NCBI RefSeq assembly: GCF_026240945.1
Contig: NZ_JAPFPY010000015.1
Location: 1-64,000 of the forward strand
Direction of reading: 5' to 3'
DNA: 64,000 nucleotides
Source of the DNA: Mycolicibacterium sp. J2
GTDB taxonomy: Bacteria; Actinomycetota; Actinomycetes; Mycobacteriales; Mycobacteriaceae
Each line of letters opens with the position of its first letter. Positions within the stretch are counted from its first letter, which is position 1. The position numbers and the translations under genes were made by a program. The notes beneath the pieces are model-generated. The model did not search any database, had not been told where the DNA came from, and saw only the letters and a list, made by a program, of their open reading frames with translations. This document shows positions 25,518-34,872 of the stretch, one piece after another.

Positions 25518-26117
25518 ATGGTCCGGCCAGCTCAAACGGCGCGCAGCGAGCGCACCCGCGAAGCGCTCCGGCAGGCCGCCCTGGTGCGCTTCCTGGCCCA
25601 GGGTGTCGAGGACACCTCGGCCGAGCAGATCGCCGCCGATGCCGGGGTGTCGCTGCGAACCTTCTACCGACACTTCTCGTCCAAGCACGACCTGCTGTTC
25701 GTGGATTACGACGCCGGCCTGGAATGGTTCCGCGCGGCTCTGGCCGAACGGTCGTCCGGCGAGTCGATCGTCGAGTCGGTGCACTCGGCGATCCTGGCCT
25801 CGCCCTACGACGTGGAGGCGGTGGCCAAGATCGCCGAGCTGCGCGCCGAGGAATTGGAGCCGGGTCGCATCGTGCGACACATCCGACAGGTCGAAGCGGA
25901 TTTCGCCGAGGTGGTCGAGGGGCATCTGCTTCGCGACCATCCGCCCCGGCCGGGCACCGACGACCAGCTGCGGGTGACGGTGGCGGCCCGGTGCATCGCG
26001 GCCGCCGTGTTCGGGGCCATGGAGGTGTGGATGCTGGGCGAGCGGTCGCTGCCCGAGTTGGCGCGGCTGTGCAAGACGGCGCTGAACTCGCTGGAGACGG
26101 GCATTCTGCCGATATAG
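25518..26117 (+). CDS. TetR-family regulator (upstream of the FAD oxidoreductase)
   Basis: The 199-residue protein has an HTH at about 12-55 (SAEQIAADAGVSLRTFYRHFSSKHDLLFVDYDAG) and a helical C-terminal domain. It follows the previous TetR gene by 26 bases on the same strand, but the two differ strongly in sequence. Its TAG stop lies at the left edge of a perfect 24-bp palindrome, and the FAD oxidoreductase starts 47 bases later, so this protein is the prime candidate to bind that site. Confidence 0.88.
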   Translation: MVRPAQTARSERTREALRQAALVRFLAQGVEDTSAEQIAADAGVSLRTFYRHFSSKHDLLFVDYDAGLEWFRAALAERSSGESIVESVHSAILASPYDVEAVAKIAELRAEELEPGRIVRHIRQVEADFAEVVEGHLLRDHPPRPGTDDQLRVTVAARCIAAAVFGAMEVWMLGERSLPELARLCKTALNSLETGILPI

Positions 26118-26139
26118 TTTTGTCAATATTGACAAAACT
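26116..26139. promoter_or_regulatory. Perfect 24-bp palindrome, probable TetR operator
   Basis: AGTTTTGTCAAT (26116-26127) and ATTGACAAAACT (26128-26139) are exact reverse complements with no spacer. The core TTGTCAATATTGACAA resembles operators of TetR regulators. It is 25 bases before ATG 26164, placing it over the expected promoter of the FAD oxidoreductase. AT-rich sequence in a GC-rich genome makes chance unlikely. Confidence 0.8.
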
Positions 26140-26163
26140 TGCTCCGGCTGCGAGCCTCGATTT

Positions 26164-27741
26164 ATGCCGGATTCCACGGATTTCGATGCCATCGTCATCG
26201 GTGCGGGCCACAACGGTCTGGCCGCCGCCGCACTCCTGCAGGGCGCCGGACTACACACCGTGTGCCTGGACGCCAAGCTCTACGCCGGGGGCATGGCCTC
26301 CACCGTCGAACTCTTCGACGGCTACAAATTCGAGATCGCCGGGTCGCTGCAATTCCCGACCTCGGCCGTGGTCAGCGCCGAACTCGGGCTCGACGAACTA
26401 CCGACCGTCGACGTCGACGTGATGTCGGTGTCGCTGCGCGGTATCGGCGACGATCCGGTGGTCTACTACACCGACCCGATGAAGCTGCTGACCCACCTCA
26501 ACGAGGTGCACGGCGCCGAAGCGGTCAACGGCATGGCCGGGCTGATGGCCTGGAGCCAGGCACCCACCCGCGCGCTCGGCCGGTTCGACGCGGGCCGCCC
26601 GTCGCGCACGCTCGACGAGATGTATGCCTGCGCCACAAACGAATTCGAGCGCTCGGCAATCAGTGACATGCTGTTCGGCTCGGTCACCGACGTACTGAAC
26701 CGGTATCTGCCGGACAGCGAGAAACACGGCGCGCTGCGCGGCATGCTGTCCTTCCTCGCCGTCAACACCACCTACCGGGGCCCTGACACCCCGGGCAGCG
26801 CCGCGGCGTTGGCCTTCGGCCTCGCCGTCCCGGACGAGAACGCCGTGCTGATGAAGAAACTGCGCGGCGGGATCGGAGCGCTCACCGATCACCTGCTGCG
26901 CCGACTCACCGACGCCGGGGGTGAGCTGCGGCTGCGGGCCAAGGTGCAGCAGATCCTGGTCGACGGCGGCCGCGTCACCGGCGTGCGCCTGGAGGACGGA
27001 TCCACCATCACCGCCCCGGTGGTCATCTCGGGTGTCGCCCCCGACCTCACCGTCAACGAACTGGTCGACCCCGCCGCCATCCCCGCCGACGTCCGGGAAC
27101 GCTTCGCCCGCATCGACCACCGCGGCAGCTATCTGCAGATGCACTTCGCGCTGGACGGCATCCCCACCTTCGCCGAGCCCTACGGCATCCTCAACGACCC
27201 CGAGATGCAATCTGCCATCGGCCTTTTCAATACTCCCGAAGAACTGCAACAACAGTGGGAGGGCAGCAGGCGCGGTATCGTGCCGGCCGACCCCGCCGTC
27301 GCGATGCAGCTGCCGTCGGTGCACGACCCCGACCTCGCCCCACCGGGCAAGCATGCGGTGTCGGCGTTCTCACTGTGGTTTCCCATCCAAGACGGTCCGG
27401 AAGCGGCCTCGGCGTCCTACGGCGAACTCAAAGCGGAGATGGGCCGCCGCGTCATCGAGAAGATCACCCGCATCGCACCGGATTTCGAGAAGCTCATCAC
27501 CCGGCACACCACTTTCACCCCGAAACACATGGGCACCATGTTCGGTGCACCCGGCGGGGACTACTGCCACGGTCTCATCCATCCCGAGCAGATGGGGCCC
27601 AACCGGCCCGGGCCAACCGGCTATGCCGACCAACCCCTTCCGGTCGAGGGCCTCTACCTCGGCAGTGCCGGCTGCCACGGTGGACCGGGCATCACCTTCA
27701 TCCCTGGCTACAACGCCGCCCAGGCGGCGTTGGGCAGCTGA
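26164..27741 (+). CDS. CrtI/phytoene-desaturase-like FAD oxidoreductase
   Basis: The 525-residue flavoprotein begins with a dinucleotide-binding motif DAIVIGAGHNGLAAAALLQGAG (about 8-29), and ends with GLYLGSAGCHGGPGITFIPGYNAAQAAL (about 497-524), the CrtI-type C-terminal FAD contact. These proteins desaturate or isomerise carotenoids, but mycobacterial members often act on other lipids or lack a known substrate. No crtB or crtE lies nearby, so a carotenoid role is not supported by context. It is controlled most likely by the preceding TetR protein through the 24-bp palindrome. Confidence 0.88.
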   Translation: MPDSTDFDAIVIGAGHNGLAAAALLQGAGLHTVCLDAKLYAGGMASTVELFDGYKFEIAGSLQFPTSAVVSAELGLDELPTVDVDVMSVSLRGIGDDPVVYYTDPMKLLTHLNEVHGAEAVNGMAGLMAWSQAPTRALGRFDAGRPSRTLDEMYACATNEFERSAISDMLFGSVTDVLNRYLPDSEKHGALRGMLSFLAVNTTYRGPDTPGSAAALAFGLAVPDENAVLMKKLRGGIGALTDHLLRRLTDAGGELRLRAKVQQILVDGGRVTGVRLEDGSTITAPVVISGVAPDLTVNELVDPAAIPADVRERFARIDHRGSYLQMHFALDGIPTFAEPYGILNDPEMQSAIGLFNTPEELQQQWEGSRRGIVPADPAVAMQLPSVHDPDLAPPGKHAVSAFSLWFPIQDGPEAASASYGELKAEMGRRVIEKITRIAPDFEKLITRHTTFTPKHMGTMFGAPGGDYCHGLIHPEQMGPNRPGPTGYADQPLPVEGLYLGSAGCHGGPGITFIPGYNAAQAALGS

Positions 27742-27753
27742 CCGACTGCCGGC

Positions 27754-28116
27754 TCAGTCCTGGCGCTCCTGCAGCTGGCTCATCCAGTCCCTCGGCACCC
27801 GCCCACGCGGGCCCGGCACCGGCTGGTCGACCGGATGGCCTTGCGGGGCAGCCAATTCCGGCCCGTCGTAGTAGGCGTTGGTGTCATAGTTCCAGAACCA
27901 GTCCTCGTCCGGCTCGAAGCTGCGGATGACGGGGTGGCCGGACTGGCGCCAATGCGCCTGCGCGTGCCTGGCAAGCGAATCGTCGCAGCAGCCGATGTGC
28001 CCGCACGCCGCGCACCGGCGCAGGTGCACCCACCAGCCGCCCACCTCCTCGCATTCCACACATCCGGTACCGCTGGGTGGCACAGTCGGGTCGACATCGG
28101 GCGTAGCTGGGGCCAT
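27754..28116 (-). CDS. UBP-type zinc-finger protein
   Basis: The 120-residue protein has the ZnF-UBP pattern: CVECEE ... WWVHLRRCAACGHIGCCDDSLARHAQAHWRQSGHPVIRSFEPDEDWFWNY, with Cys at about 19, 22, 35, 38 and 43 and His at about 50, 54 and 61. In eukaryotes this fold binds the ubiquitin tail; in bacteria the partner is unknown. It converges on the FAD oxidoreductase 3' end (12 bases between stops). Such stand-alone ZnF-UBP genes are common in actinobacteria. The acidic C-terminal third is probably flexible. Confidence 0.88.
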   Translation of the reverse strand: MAPATPDVDPTVPPSGTGCVECEEVGGWWVHLRRCAACGHIGCCDDSLARHAQAHWRQSGHPVIRSFEPDEDWFWNYDTNAYYDGPELAAPQGHPVDQPVPGPRGRVPRDWMSQLQERQD

Positions 28117-28143
28117 GGGTCGAGCTTACTGCGCGGCAAGCGT

Positions 28144-28162
28144 TTCCATCGGCGAGATGGAA
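28144..28162. promoter_or_regulatory. Dyad upstream of the mce operon
   Basis: TTCCATC (28144-28150) and GATGGAA (28156-28162) form 7-bp arms around GGCGA, between the divergent zinc-finger gene and yrbEA. It could be an operator for the mce operon, which carries no regulator of its own here, or a hairpin. The rest of the 161-base gap shows nothing recognisable. Confidence 0.4.
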
Positions 28163-28277
28163 TCAGCCTGCGCAAAACCGTGCTCGTCAAACCCACCAGC
28201 AAAATCCCATATTGACGTCGGCTTTCCCGCCGGCGCTCGCTTTGACGGCTAACTGGTGCGGCCTTAACGTCCGCGCG

Positions 28278-29045
28278 GTGAGCGGGTCGGCGCAGCTGAG
28301 CAAGTCCATGGATGCCGTGGGCGGTTTCGTGGTGCTGTCCGCCGAGACGGTCACGGCCGCGTTCCGGCGGCCGTTCGCCTGGCGCGAGCTCTTTGAGCAG
28401 ATCTCGTTCGTCGCCCGGGTGTCCATCTTCCCGACCATCATGCTGTCCATCCCGTACACCGTGCTGATCGTCTTCACCCTCAACATCGTGCTGCTGGAGA
28501 TCGGCGCCGGTGACCTGTCCGGCGCCGGCGCCGCACTGGCGTCGGTCACCCAGGTGGGGCCGGTGGTCACCGCCATCGTCGTCGCCGGGGCGGGCGCCAC
28601 CGCGATGTGCGCCGACCTGGGCGCCCGCACGATCCGCGAAGAGATCGACGCGATGAAGGTGATCGGCGTCAATCCGGTTCAAGCCCTGGTGGTTCCGCGC
28701 GTCATCGCGGCCACCTTCGTGGCGCTGATGTTGTACTCGGTGGTCGCCGTGGTGGGCCTGACCGGCAGCTACATCTTCGTGGTGTACGTCCAGCACGTCA
28801 CCCCCGGCGCATTCGTCGCCGGTCTGACGCTGCTGACCGGTTTGCCGCAGGTCATCGTGTCGCTGGTGAAGGCCCTGCTGTTCGGGCTGTCGGCCGGCCT
28901 GATCGCCTGCTACAAAGGGCTTTCCGTGGGTGGCGGCCCGACCGGCGTCGGCAACGCCGTCAACGAGACGGTGGTGTTCGCCTTCATGGCGCTGTTCCTG
29001 ATCAACATTCTGGCGACGGCACTGGGCGTCAAGGTGGCGCCGTGA
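28278..29045 (+). CDS. yrbEA: YrbEA, MlaE-family permease subunit of the mce transporter
   Basis: The 255-residue (from GTG 28278) membrane protein has five to six hydrophobic segments and the MlaE/YrbE signature GAGATAMCADLGARTIREEIDAMKVIGVNPVQALVVPRVIA, containing the EExDA loop that contacts the MceG ATPase. It forms the inner-membrane permease of a lipid importer with YrbEB. ATG 28308 and an upstream ATG at 28212 are alternative starts. It is first gene of the operon and is coupled to yrbEB by overlapping TGATG. Confidence 0.9.
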   Translation: MSGSAQLSKSMDAVGGFVVLSAETVTAAFRRPFAWRELFEQISFVARVSIFPTIMLSIPYTVLIVFTLNIVLLEIGAGDLSGAGAALASVTQVGPVVTAIVVAGAGATAMCADLGARTIREEIDAMKVIGVNPVQALVVPRVIAATFVALMLYSVVAVVGLTGSYIFVVYVQHVTPGAFVAGLTLLTGLPQVIVSLVKALLFGLSAGLIACYKGLSVGGGPTGVGNAVNETVVFAFMALFLINILATALGVKVAP

Positions 29046-29872
29046 TGACCGACTCCACCGCCACCAGACGCACCATCGTCGACCGGCTGCGCACCCTGGG
29101 GGAGCAGACCGCGTTCTACGGCCAGTCGCTGGCGTTCATCGCCGACGCCCTCCGGCGCTACCCCGGTGAGGTACTGCGGCTCATCGCGGTCATGGGGTTG
29201 GGCACCGGCGCGCTGGCCGTCATCGGCGGCACGGTTGTCATCATCGGGTTCCTCACCTTGTCCACCGGGGCGCTGATCGCCGTCCAGGGCTACAACACCC
29301 TGTCCAATGTCGGCATCGAGGCGCTCACCGGGTTTCTGTCGGCGTTCCTCAACGTCCGGTTCATCGCCCCCGCCACGGCGGGGGTAGCCCTCGCCGCGAC
29401 CATCGGCGCCGGCGCCACCGCGCAGCTGGGTGCCATGCGGATCAACGAGGAGATCGACGCGCTTGAGGTGATGGGCATCCGGTCCATCACCTATCTGGTG
29501 TCCACCCGCATCGTCGCCGGGGTGGTCGTGGTCATCCCGCTCTACACCGTGGCCGTGCTGATGTCGTTCCTGGCCACCCAGTTCGGCACCACCGTGATCT
29601 ACGGCCAGTCCAACGGCGTCTACCAGCACTACTTCTCCACTTTCCTGCGGCCGATGGACCTGGTGTGGTCGTTCGTCGCCGCGCTGTCGATGGCGGCCGC
29701 GGTCATGGTGGTGCACACCTACTACGGCTTCACCGCCTCCGGCGGACCCGCCGGCGTGGGAGAGGCCGTCGGCCGCGCCGTGCGAACGTCGGTCACCGCA
29801 ACGGTATTCGTCCTATTGACCATCACGCTGTCCGTCTACGGCCAGTCGGGCAACTTCCACCTGTCGGGTTAG
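29045..29872 (+). CDS. yrbEB: YrbEB, MlaE-family permease subunit
   Basis: The 275-residue membrane protein has GAGATAQLGAMRINEEIDALEVMGIRSITYLVSTRIVAG, the same permease signature as YrbEA, and five to six hydrophobic segments. A short amphipathic N terminus (RLRTLGEQTAFYGQSLAFI) is typical of YrbEB. The ATG shares one base with the YrbEA stop. With YrbEA it makes the heterodimeric channel energised by an MceG ATPase that is not encoded in this window. Confidence 0.92.
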   Translation: MTDSTATRRTIVDRLRTLGEQTAFYGQSLAFIADALRRYPGEVLRLIAVMGLGTGALAVIGGTVVIIGFLTLSTGALIAVQGYNTLSNVGIEALTGFLSAFLNVRFIAPATAGVALAATIGAGATAQLGAMRINEEIDALEVMGIRSITYLVSTRIVAGVVVVIPLYTVAVLMSFLATQFGTTVIYGQSNGVYQHYFSTFLRPMDLVWSFVAALSMAAAVMVVHTYYGFTASGGPAGVGEAVGRAVRTSVTATVFVLLTITLSVYGQSGNFHLSG

Positions 29873-29877
29873 ATCGC

Positions 29878-31176
29878 ATGACCAACAGTGCCCGCCGCGA
29901 GAAGACCGACCCGATCTGGTACGCGCCCATCCTGTTCGTCGTCATCGGCGCGTCGGTCGCGCTGACGGCGCTGCTGTTCAACGGGACGCTGCGGTCCTTC
30001 GTGCCCGTCACCCTGGTCTCCGACCGGGCCGGCCTGGTGATGGAGAACGGTGCCAAGGTCAAACTGCGGGGTGTGCAGATCGGTGAGGTCGGGGCCATCG
30101 GCTCGCACGACGGGCTCGCGTCGCTGGACCTCAAGCTCGACCCCGGACCGTTCGCCTACCTGCCGAGCAACGTCGAGGCAGAAATCAAGTCCAGCACCGC
30201 CTTCGGTGCCAAGTACGTCGACCTGATCATCCCCGACGACCCCAGCTCCCAGCCACTGCGCGCAGGTGCGGTGTTGCGGTCCCGCAACGTCACCGTCGAG
30301 GTGAACACCGTCTTCGAGAACCTGCAATCGGTGGTGCACGCCATCGACCCGGCGAAACTGAACTCGGTGCTCTCAGCCGTCGCGCAATCGTTGCGCGGCA
30401 AGGGTGAACGCATCGGCGATGCGATCACGTCGGCCAACAACCTGCTACTGACCGTGAACCCCCGGATGTCGACCATCCAGCGCGACTGGCAGCTCTTTGG
30501 CCAGACCACCGCCGCCTACTCCGCTGCCGCCCAGGACATCCTGTCGATCCTGGACTCCGCCGCGACCACCGGCACCACCATCACCACCCACGCCCAGGCG
30601 CTGGACACCTTGCTGCTGTCCGCGGTCGGCTTCGCCCGCTCGGGCATCGACACCATCGGCGGCAACCAGACGAACCTGGTGCGCGCCATGAATATCCTGG
30701 ACCCCACCACCAGCCTGCTGCTGAAATACTCGCCCACCTACACCTGCCTGTTCCAAGGGGCGCAATGGTTCCTGGAACACGGTGGCCGGGATGCCATGGG
30801 CGGCAACGGGAAATCCGTCATCATGGACGCCGCCATGCTGGCCGGCGACGACCCGTACCGTTTCCCGGACAACCTGCCGATCGTCAACGCCAAGGGCGGG
30901 CCCGGCGGCAAACCCAGCTGCGGCTCCCTGCCTGACGTCAGTAAGAACTTCCCGGTCAAATACCTGGTCACCGACACCGGATTCGGTACCGGACCGGACA
31001 TCCGGACCAACCCCGGGATCGGGTTCCCCGGCTGGGCCAACTACCTCCCGGTCACCCGGGCGGTGCCGGAACCGCCCAGCATCCGGTACAACGGCCCGCC
31101 GGCGCCCGGGCCTTACCCGCCCCAATTCGCCCCCGGCCCGCCCCCGCCTGCGGCACCCGACACCCCGAACCCCTAG
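29878..31176 (+). CDS. mceA: MceA, MlaD/Mce-family lipid-transfer protein
   Basis: The 432-residue protein has one N-terminal membrane helix (about 17-36), then an MCE domain (about 38-115: LVSDRAGLVMENGAKVKLRGVQIGEVGAI ... FGAKYVDLIIP), a long helical region (about 120-290), and a Pro-rich tail (last 40 residues). Mce subunits assemble into a hexameric tunnel that carries lipids through the envelope. It starts 5 bases after yrbEB. Confidence 0.92.
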   Translation: MTNSARREKTDPIWYAPILFVVIGASVALTALLFNGTLRSFVPVTLVSDRAGLVMENGAKVKLRGVQIGEVGAIGSHDGLASLDLKLDPGPFAYLPSNVEAEIKSSTAFGAKYVDLIIPDDPSSQPLRAGAVLRSRNVTVEVNTVFENLQSVVHAIDPAKLNSVLSAVAQSLRGKGERIGDAITSANNLLLTVNPRMSTIQRDWQLFGQTTAAYSAAAQDILSILDSAATTGTTITTHAQALDTLLLSAVGFARSGIDTIGGNQTNLVRAMNILDPTTSLLLKYSPTYTCLFQGAQWFLEHGGRDAMGGNGKSVIMDAAMLAGDDPYRFPDNLPIVNAKGGPGGKPSCGSLPDVSKNFPVKYLVTDTGFGTGPDIRTNPGIGFPGWANYLPVTRAVPEPPSIRYNGPPAPGPYPPQFAPGPPPPAAPDTPNP

Positions 31177-31184
31177 GACACCTC

Positions 31185-32246
31185 ATGCGACGAGCCAGCA
31201 TCGCCGGCACGGTGATACGCGTGGCGCTGTTCACCGCGCTGTGCCTGGTCTTCCTGTTCGTGCTGCTGACCGTGTTCGGGCAGTTCCGGTTCGACTCCCG
31301 TGCCACCTTCCACGCCGTGTTCACCAACGTGTCCGGGCTCAAGGAAGGCAACTTCGTGCGCATCGCCGGTGTCGAGGTCGGCAAGGTCGGCTCGATGACC
31401 CTGCAAAAAGACGGCACCGTGCACGTCGACTTCGCCATCGACAAGAACCTGACGCTCACCGAGGGCACCACCGCCGCCGTGCGCTACGAAAACCTGATCG
31501 GCGACCGCTATCTCGCCCTGGAAGAAGGGGCCGGCTCGGTACGCCGACTCACCCCAGGAGAGACGATCCCCAAGGAACGCACCTTTCCAGCCCTCGACGT
31601 CGACGCCCTGATCGGCGGATTCCGTCCGCTGTTCCGGGCACTGGACCCCGACCAGGTGAACGCGCTGTCCGGTGAACTGCTCAAGGTGTTCCAAGGCCAG
31701 GGCGGCACCATCTCCTCGGTGCTGGCCCAAACCTCCGCGCTGACCACCACGCTGGCCGGGCGCGACCAGCTGATCGGCCAGGTGATCACCAACCTCAACA
31801 CGGTGCTCGGCACCTTCGCCGCGCGGGACCAGCAGTTCTCGGCGGGGCTGGACAAGCTCTCGGAGTTGGTCCAAGGCCTGTCGGACCGCCGGACCGACAT
31901 CGCCCACGGGGTCGCGCATATCAGCGCGGCAACGGCCACCATCACCGATCTGTTGACGCAGATGCGGCCACCGCTGAAAGAGGCTGTGGTGCAGACTGAT
32001 CGGGTATCCGGTCAGATCGAGGCTGACCACGCCTACGTCGACGATCTGGTGCGCACATTGCCCGACGCCTACCAGATCCTGGCGCGTAACGGGCTCTACG
32101 GCGACTACTTCGGTTTCTACCTCTGCGACGCCATCCTCAAGGTCAACGGTAAGGGCGGTCAACCGGTGTACGTCAAACTCGCCGGCCAGGACACCGGGCG
32201 GTGCACACCGAAACCGGTCCAGCACAGCGACGGGGGACCGCGATGA
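31185..32246 (+). CDS. mceB: MceB, Mce-family lipid-transfer protein
   Basis: The 353-residue protein has an N-terminal membrane helix (about 9-31), an MCE domain (about 34-115: HAVFTNVSGLKEGNFVRIAGVEVGKVG ... YENLIGDRYLALEEG) and a helical region. It is the shortest Mce subunit here and lacks a Pro-rich tail, as usual for MceB. The C-terminal FYLCDAILKVNGKGGQPVYVKL segment and a late Cys pair are typical of MceB proteins. The stop overlaps the mceC start. Confidence 0.92.
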   Translation: MRRASIAGTVIRVALFTALCLVFLFVLLTVFGQFRFDSRATFHAVFTNVSGLKEGNFVRIAGVEVGKVGSMTLQKDGTVHVDFAIDKNLTLTEGTTAAVRYENLIGDRYLALEEGAGSVRRLTPGETIPKERTFPALDVDALIGGFRPLFRALDPDQVNALSGELLKVFQGQGGTISSVLAQTSALTTTLAGRDQLIGQVITNLNTVLGTFAARDQQFSAGLDKLSELVQGLSDRRTDIAHGVAHISAATATITDLLTQMRPPLKEAVVQTDRVSGQIEADHAYVDDLVRTLPDAYQILARNGLYGDYFGFYLCDAILKVNGKGGQPVYVKLAGQDTGRCTPKPVQHSDGGPR

Positions 32247-33565
32247 AGCTGAAACGCCCGACCATCAAACCCCTCGCCGAACGCAACCGGATCGCCGTCG
32301 GCGTCGTCGGAACCGTCATCGCCGCGCTGGTCGTCGTCGCCGCGTTCTCCTACGACCGACTGCCGTTCATCAAGGGCACCTCCGATTATTCGGCCTACTT
32401 CGCCGAGGCCGGCGGCATCAAACCGGGCAGCGATGTGCGGGTCTCGGGACTCTCGGTCGGCCGGGTGTCCGATATCCACCTGGAAGGCACCAAGGTTCGC
32501 GTCGACTTCACGGTCAAGGACGGTGTCGACCTCGGTGACCGCACCGAGGCCGCCATCAAGACCGAAACCGTGCTCGGCACCAAGATGCTGGAAGTCACTC
32601 CACGCGGGGCCGGGACGCTGACCGAGACCATCCCGCTGGAGCGCACCACCTCGCCCTACGACCTGCCGACCGCGCTCGGCGACCTGACCACCGCCATCAG
32701 CGGCTTGGACACCACCCAATTGTCCTCCGCGCTCACCACGTTGGCCGACACGTTCAAGCAGACGCCCGCTGACCTCAAACTTGCCCTCGACGGTGTCGCG
32801 CAGTTCTCCGACACCCTCAACGCGCGCGACGCACAGCTGCGCAACCTGCTGGGCAACGCCAACAAGGTCACCGCGGTGCTGGCCAAGCGCAGCGACCAGA
32901 TTGCGGGCCTGGTCGTCAATGCCAATGCCCTGCTGGCCGAGTTGGTCGCCCAACGCGACGCGGTGGACGGTTTCATGACCAACCTGACCGCGGTATCCCA
33001 GCAGATCTCCGGACTGGTCGCCGACAACAAGGCCGCCCTCAAACCCGCGCTGGACAAGCTCAATGGTGTGCTCTCCATCCTGGACAACCGCAAGAAGGAA
33101 CTGCAACGCACCGTCACGCTGTTCCGCCGGTACGCCATGTCCTTCGGCGAGGTGCTCGGGGCAGGACCGTATTTCAAGGCCTCCCTGGTCAACCTGCTGC
33201 CCGGCCAGTTCGTCCAGCCGTTCATCGATGCCGCGTTCTCCGACCTCGGCCTGGACCCGAACGTCAAGCTGCCCTCCGAACTGGTCGACCCCGCGATCGG
33301 GCAACCGGGAACCCCGGCGCTGCCGGTGCCCTACCCGCGCACCGGTCAGGGCGGAGAGCCGAACCTCACCCTGCCCGACGCCATCACCGGGAATCCCGGA
33401 GATCCGCGCTACCCCTACCGCGAGCCGCTGCCCGCCCCGCCGCCCGGCGGGCCGCCGCCGGGACCGCCGGCCCCCGCCCCACCGGGGATCGTCGGCCCGG
33501 TCCCGTATACCGGGCCCACCCCGGTCTACGTGCCGGCGCCTGGTGAGCCGGGAGGCCAGCCATGA
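32243..33565 (+). CDS. mceC: MceC, Mce-family lipid-transfer protein
   Basis: The 440-residue protein has a basic N terminus, a membrane helix (about 17-38), an MCE domain (about 45-130: AYFAEAGGIKPGSDVRVSGLSVGRVSDI ... TVLGTKMLEVTPRG), helices to about 310, and a strongly Pro/Gly-rich tail (about 350-440). ATG 32243 overlaps the mceB stop (ATGA). Pro-rich tails of MceC and MceD are thought to extend toward the outer envelope; this is known of the family, not shown here. Confidence 0.92.
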   Translation: MKLKRPTIKPLAERNRIAVGVVGTVIAALVVVAAFSYDRLPFIKGTSDYSAYFAEAGGIKPGSDVRVSGLSVGRVSDIHLEGTKVRVDFTVKDGVDLGDRTEAAIKTETVLGTKMLEVTPRGAGTLTETIPLERTTSPYDLPTALGDLTTAISGLDTTQLSSALTTLADTFKQTPADLKLALDGVAQFSDTLNARDAQLRNLLGNANKVTAVLAKRSDQIAGLVVNANALLAELVAQRDAVDGFMTNLTAVSQQISGLVADNKAALKPALDKLNGVLSILDNRKKELQRTVTLFRRYAMSFGEVLGAGPYFKASLVNLLPGQFVQPFIDAAFSDLGLDPNVKLPSELVDPAIGQPGTPALPVPYPRTGQGGEPNLTLPDAITGNPGDPRYPYREPLPAPPPGGPPPGPPAPAPPGIVGPVPYTGPTPVYVPAPGEPGGQP

Positions 33566-34872
33566 GAGGTAACGCGCGACTGCTGACGGCGGCGCTGCTG
33601 GTGGTCATCCTGGCTGCCGGGATCTCGGTGGTCGCCACCCCGGACGGATCCAGATGGTGGAAGCACGTGGCCAAGGACACCTTTGTCGCCTACTTTGCCA
33701 ACGCCAACGGGCTCTACACCGGTGACGAGGTCCGCATCCTCGGCGTTGCCGTCGGCACCGTCGACAAGATCGAACCGCAACCACACACCACCAAGGTCAC
33801 CTTCTCCGTCGACGCGCAGTACCCGGTGCCCGCCGACGTGAAAGCGGCCATCCTGTCCCCGTCTCTGGTCAGCGCCCGCGCGATCCAGCTGGTTCCCGCC
33901 TATGACGGTGGTCCGAAACTCGCTGCCGGCGCGGCGATTCCGCAGGAACGCACCGCCGTCCCGGTGGAATGGGACGACTTCCGTCAACAACTGGAGAAAC
34001 TCACCGCGTCGCTGCAGCCACAAACCCCCGGCGGGCCGAACTCCGTCGGCGAATTCGTCAACAGCACCGCAGAAAACCTGCGCGGTGAGGGCGACACCGC
34101 CCGCGACACCGTGATCAAACTGTCGCAGGCAGTTTCGGCGCTCGGTGATCACAGCACCGACATCTTCAGCACGGTGCGCAACATGCAGTTGTTGGTGTCG
34201 GCGCTCAGCTCCAGCAGTGATCTGCTGGCCGCATTCAACCAGAACCTCGCCCAGGTGAGCACCGTGCTGACCAACACCCCCAACGAAGTCGCCGACGCCA
34301 CCCAGAACCTCGACGTCGCGGTCGGTGACCTGCGCGGCTTCATCGCCGACAACCGGGATGCGTTGGGTACCACCTTCGACCACTTCAACCAGATCACCAC
34401 CGCGCTCAACGACAGCCGCACCGACATCAAACAGGTGCTGCACATCGCACCGACGGTGCTGCAGAATTTCGTCAACATCTACCAACCCGCGCAGAGCGCC
34501 ATCACCGGCATCCTGGCTCCGGTCAACTTCGCCGATACCGTCCAATTCCTCTGCAGCGCAGTCCAAGCCGCTTCCCGGCTGAACTTCGAGCAATCGTCGA
34601 AACTGTGCGTGCAGTACCTGGCGCCCATCGTGAAAAACCGGCAGATGAACTTCTTCCCGATCGGCGGCAACCCGTTCGTGGGCACCATGGCCCGCCCGAA
34701 CGAGATCACCTACAGCGAAGACCGGCTGCGGCCACCGGGCGACCCGCTGCTGCCACCCCCGCCCCCGGCGCCGCCGGCCGATCCCATGCAGGTGCTGGCG
34801 GCGCAGGCGCCGCCGGTCGCGACACCCGATCCCGCCTCCGGGCTGCCCGGCCTGATGGTGCCCGGCCCGTGA
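33562..34872 (+). CDS. mceD: MceD, Mce-family lipid-transfer protein
   Basis: The 436-residue protein has a membrane helix (about 7-22), an MCE domain (about 36-115: TFVAYFANANGLYTGDEVRILGVAVGTVDKIEPQP), a long helical section and a Pro-rich end (PPPPPAPPADP near 395-405). The start overlaps the mceC stop by four bases, and its own stop overlaps the mceE start. Composition and length are ordinary for MceD. Confidence 0.92.
   Translation: MRGNARLLTAALLVVILAAGISVVATPDGSRWWKHVAKDTFVAYFANANGLYTGDEVRILGVAVGTVDKIEPQPHTTKVTFSVDAQYPVPADVKAAILSPSLVSARAIQLVPAYDGGPKLAAGAAIPQERTAVPVEWDDFRQQLEKLTASLQPQTPGGPNSVGEFVNSTAENLRGEGDTARDTVIKLSQAVSALGDHSTDIFSTVRNMQLLVSALSSSSDLLAAFNQNLAQVSTVLTNTPNEVADATQNLDVAVGDLRGFIADNRDALGTTFDHFNQITTALNDSRTDIKQVLHIAPTVLQNFVNIYQPAQSAITGILAPVNFADTVQFLCSAVQAASRLNFEQSSKLCVQYLAPIVKNRQMNFFPIGGNPFVGTMARPNEITYSEDRLRPPGDPLLPPPPPAPPADPMQVLAAQAPPVATPDPASGLPGLMVPGP

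Noticed and set aside
26164..27741. Carotenoid biosynthesis locus
   Set aside because: Only a CrtI-like protein is present; no phytoene synthase, GGPP synthase or cyclase gene is nearby.
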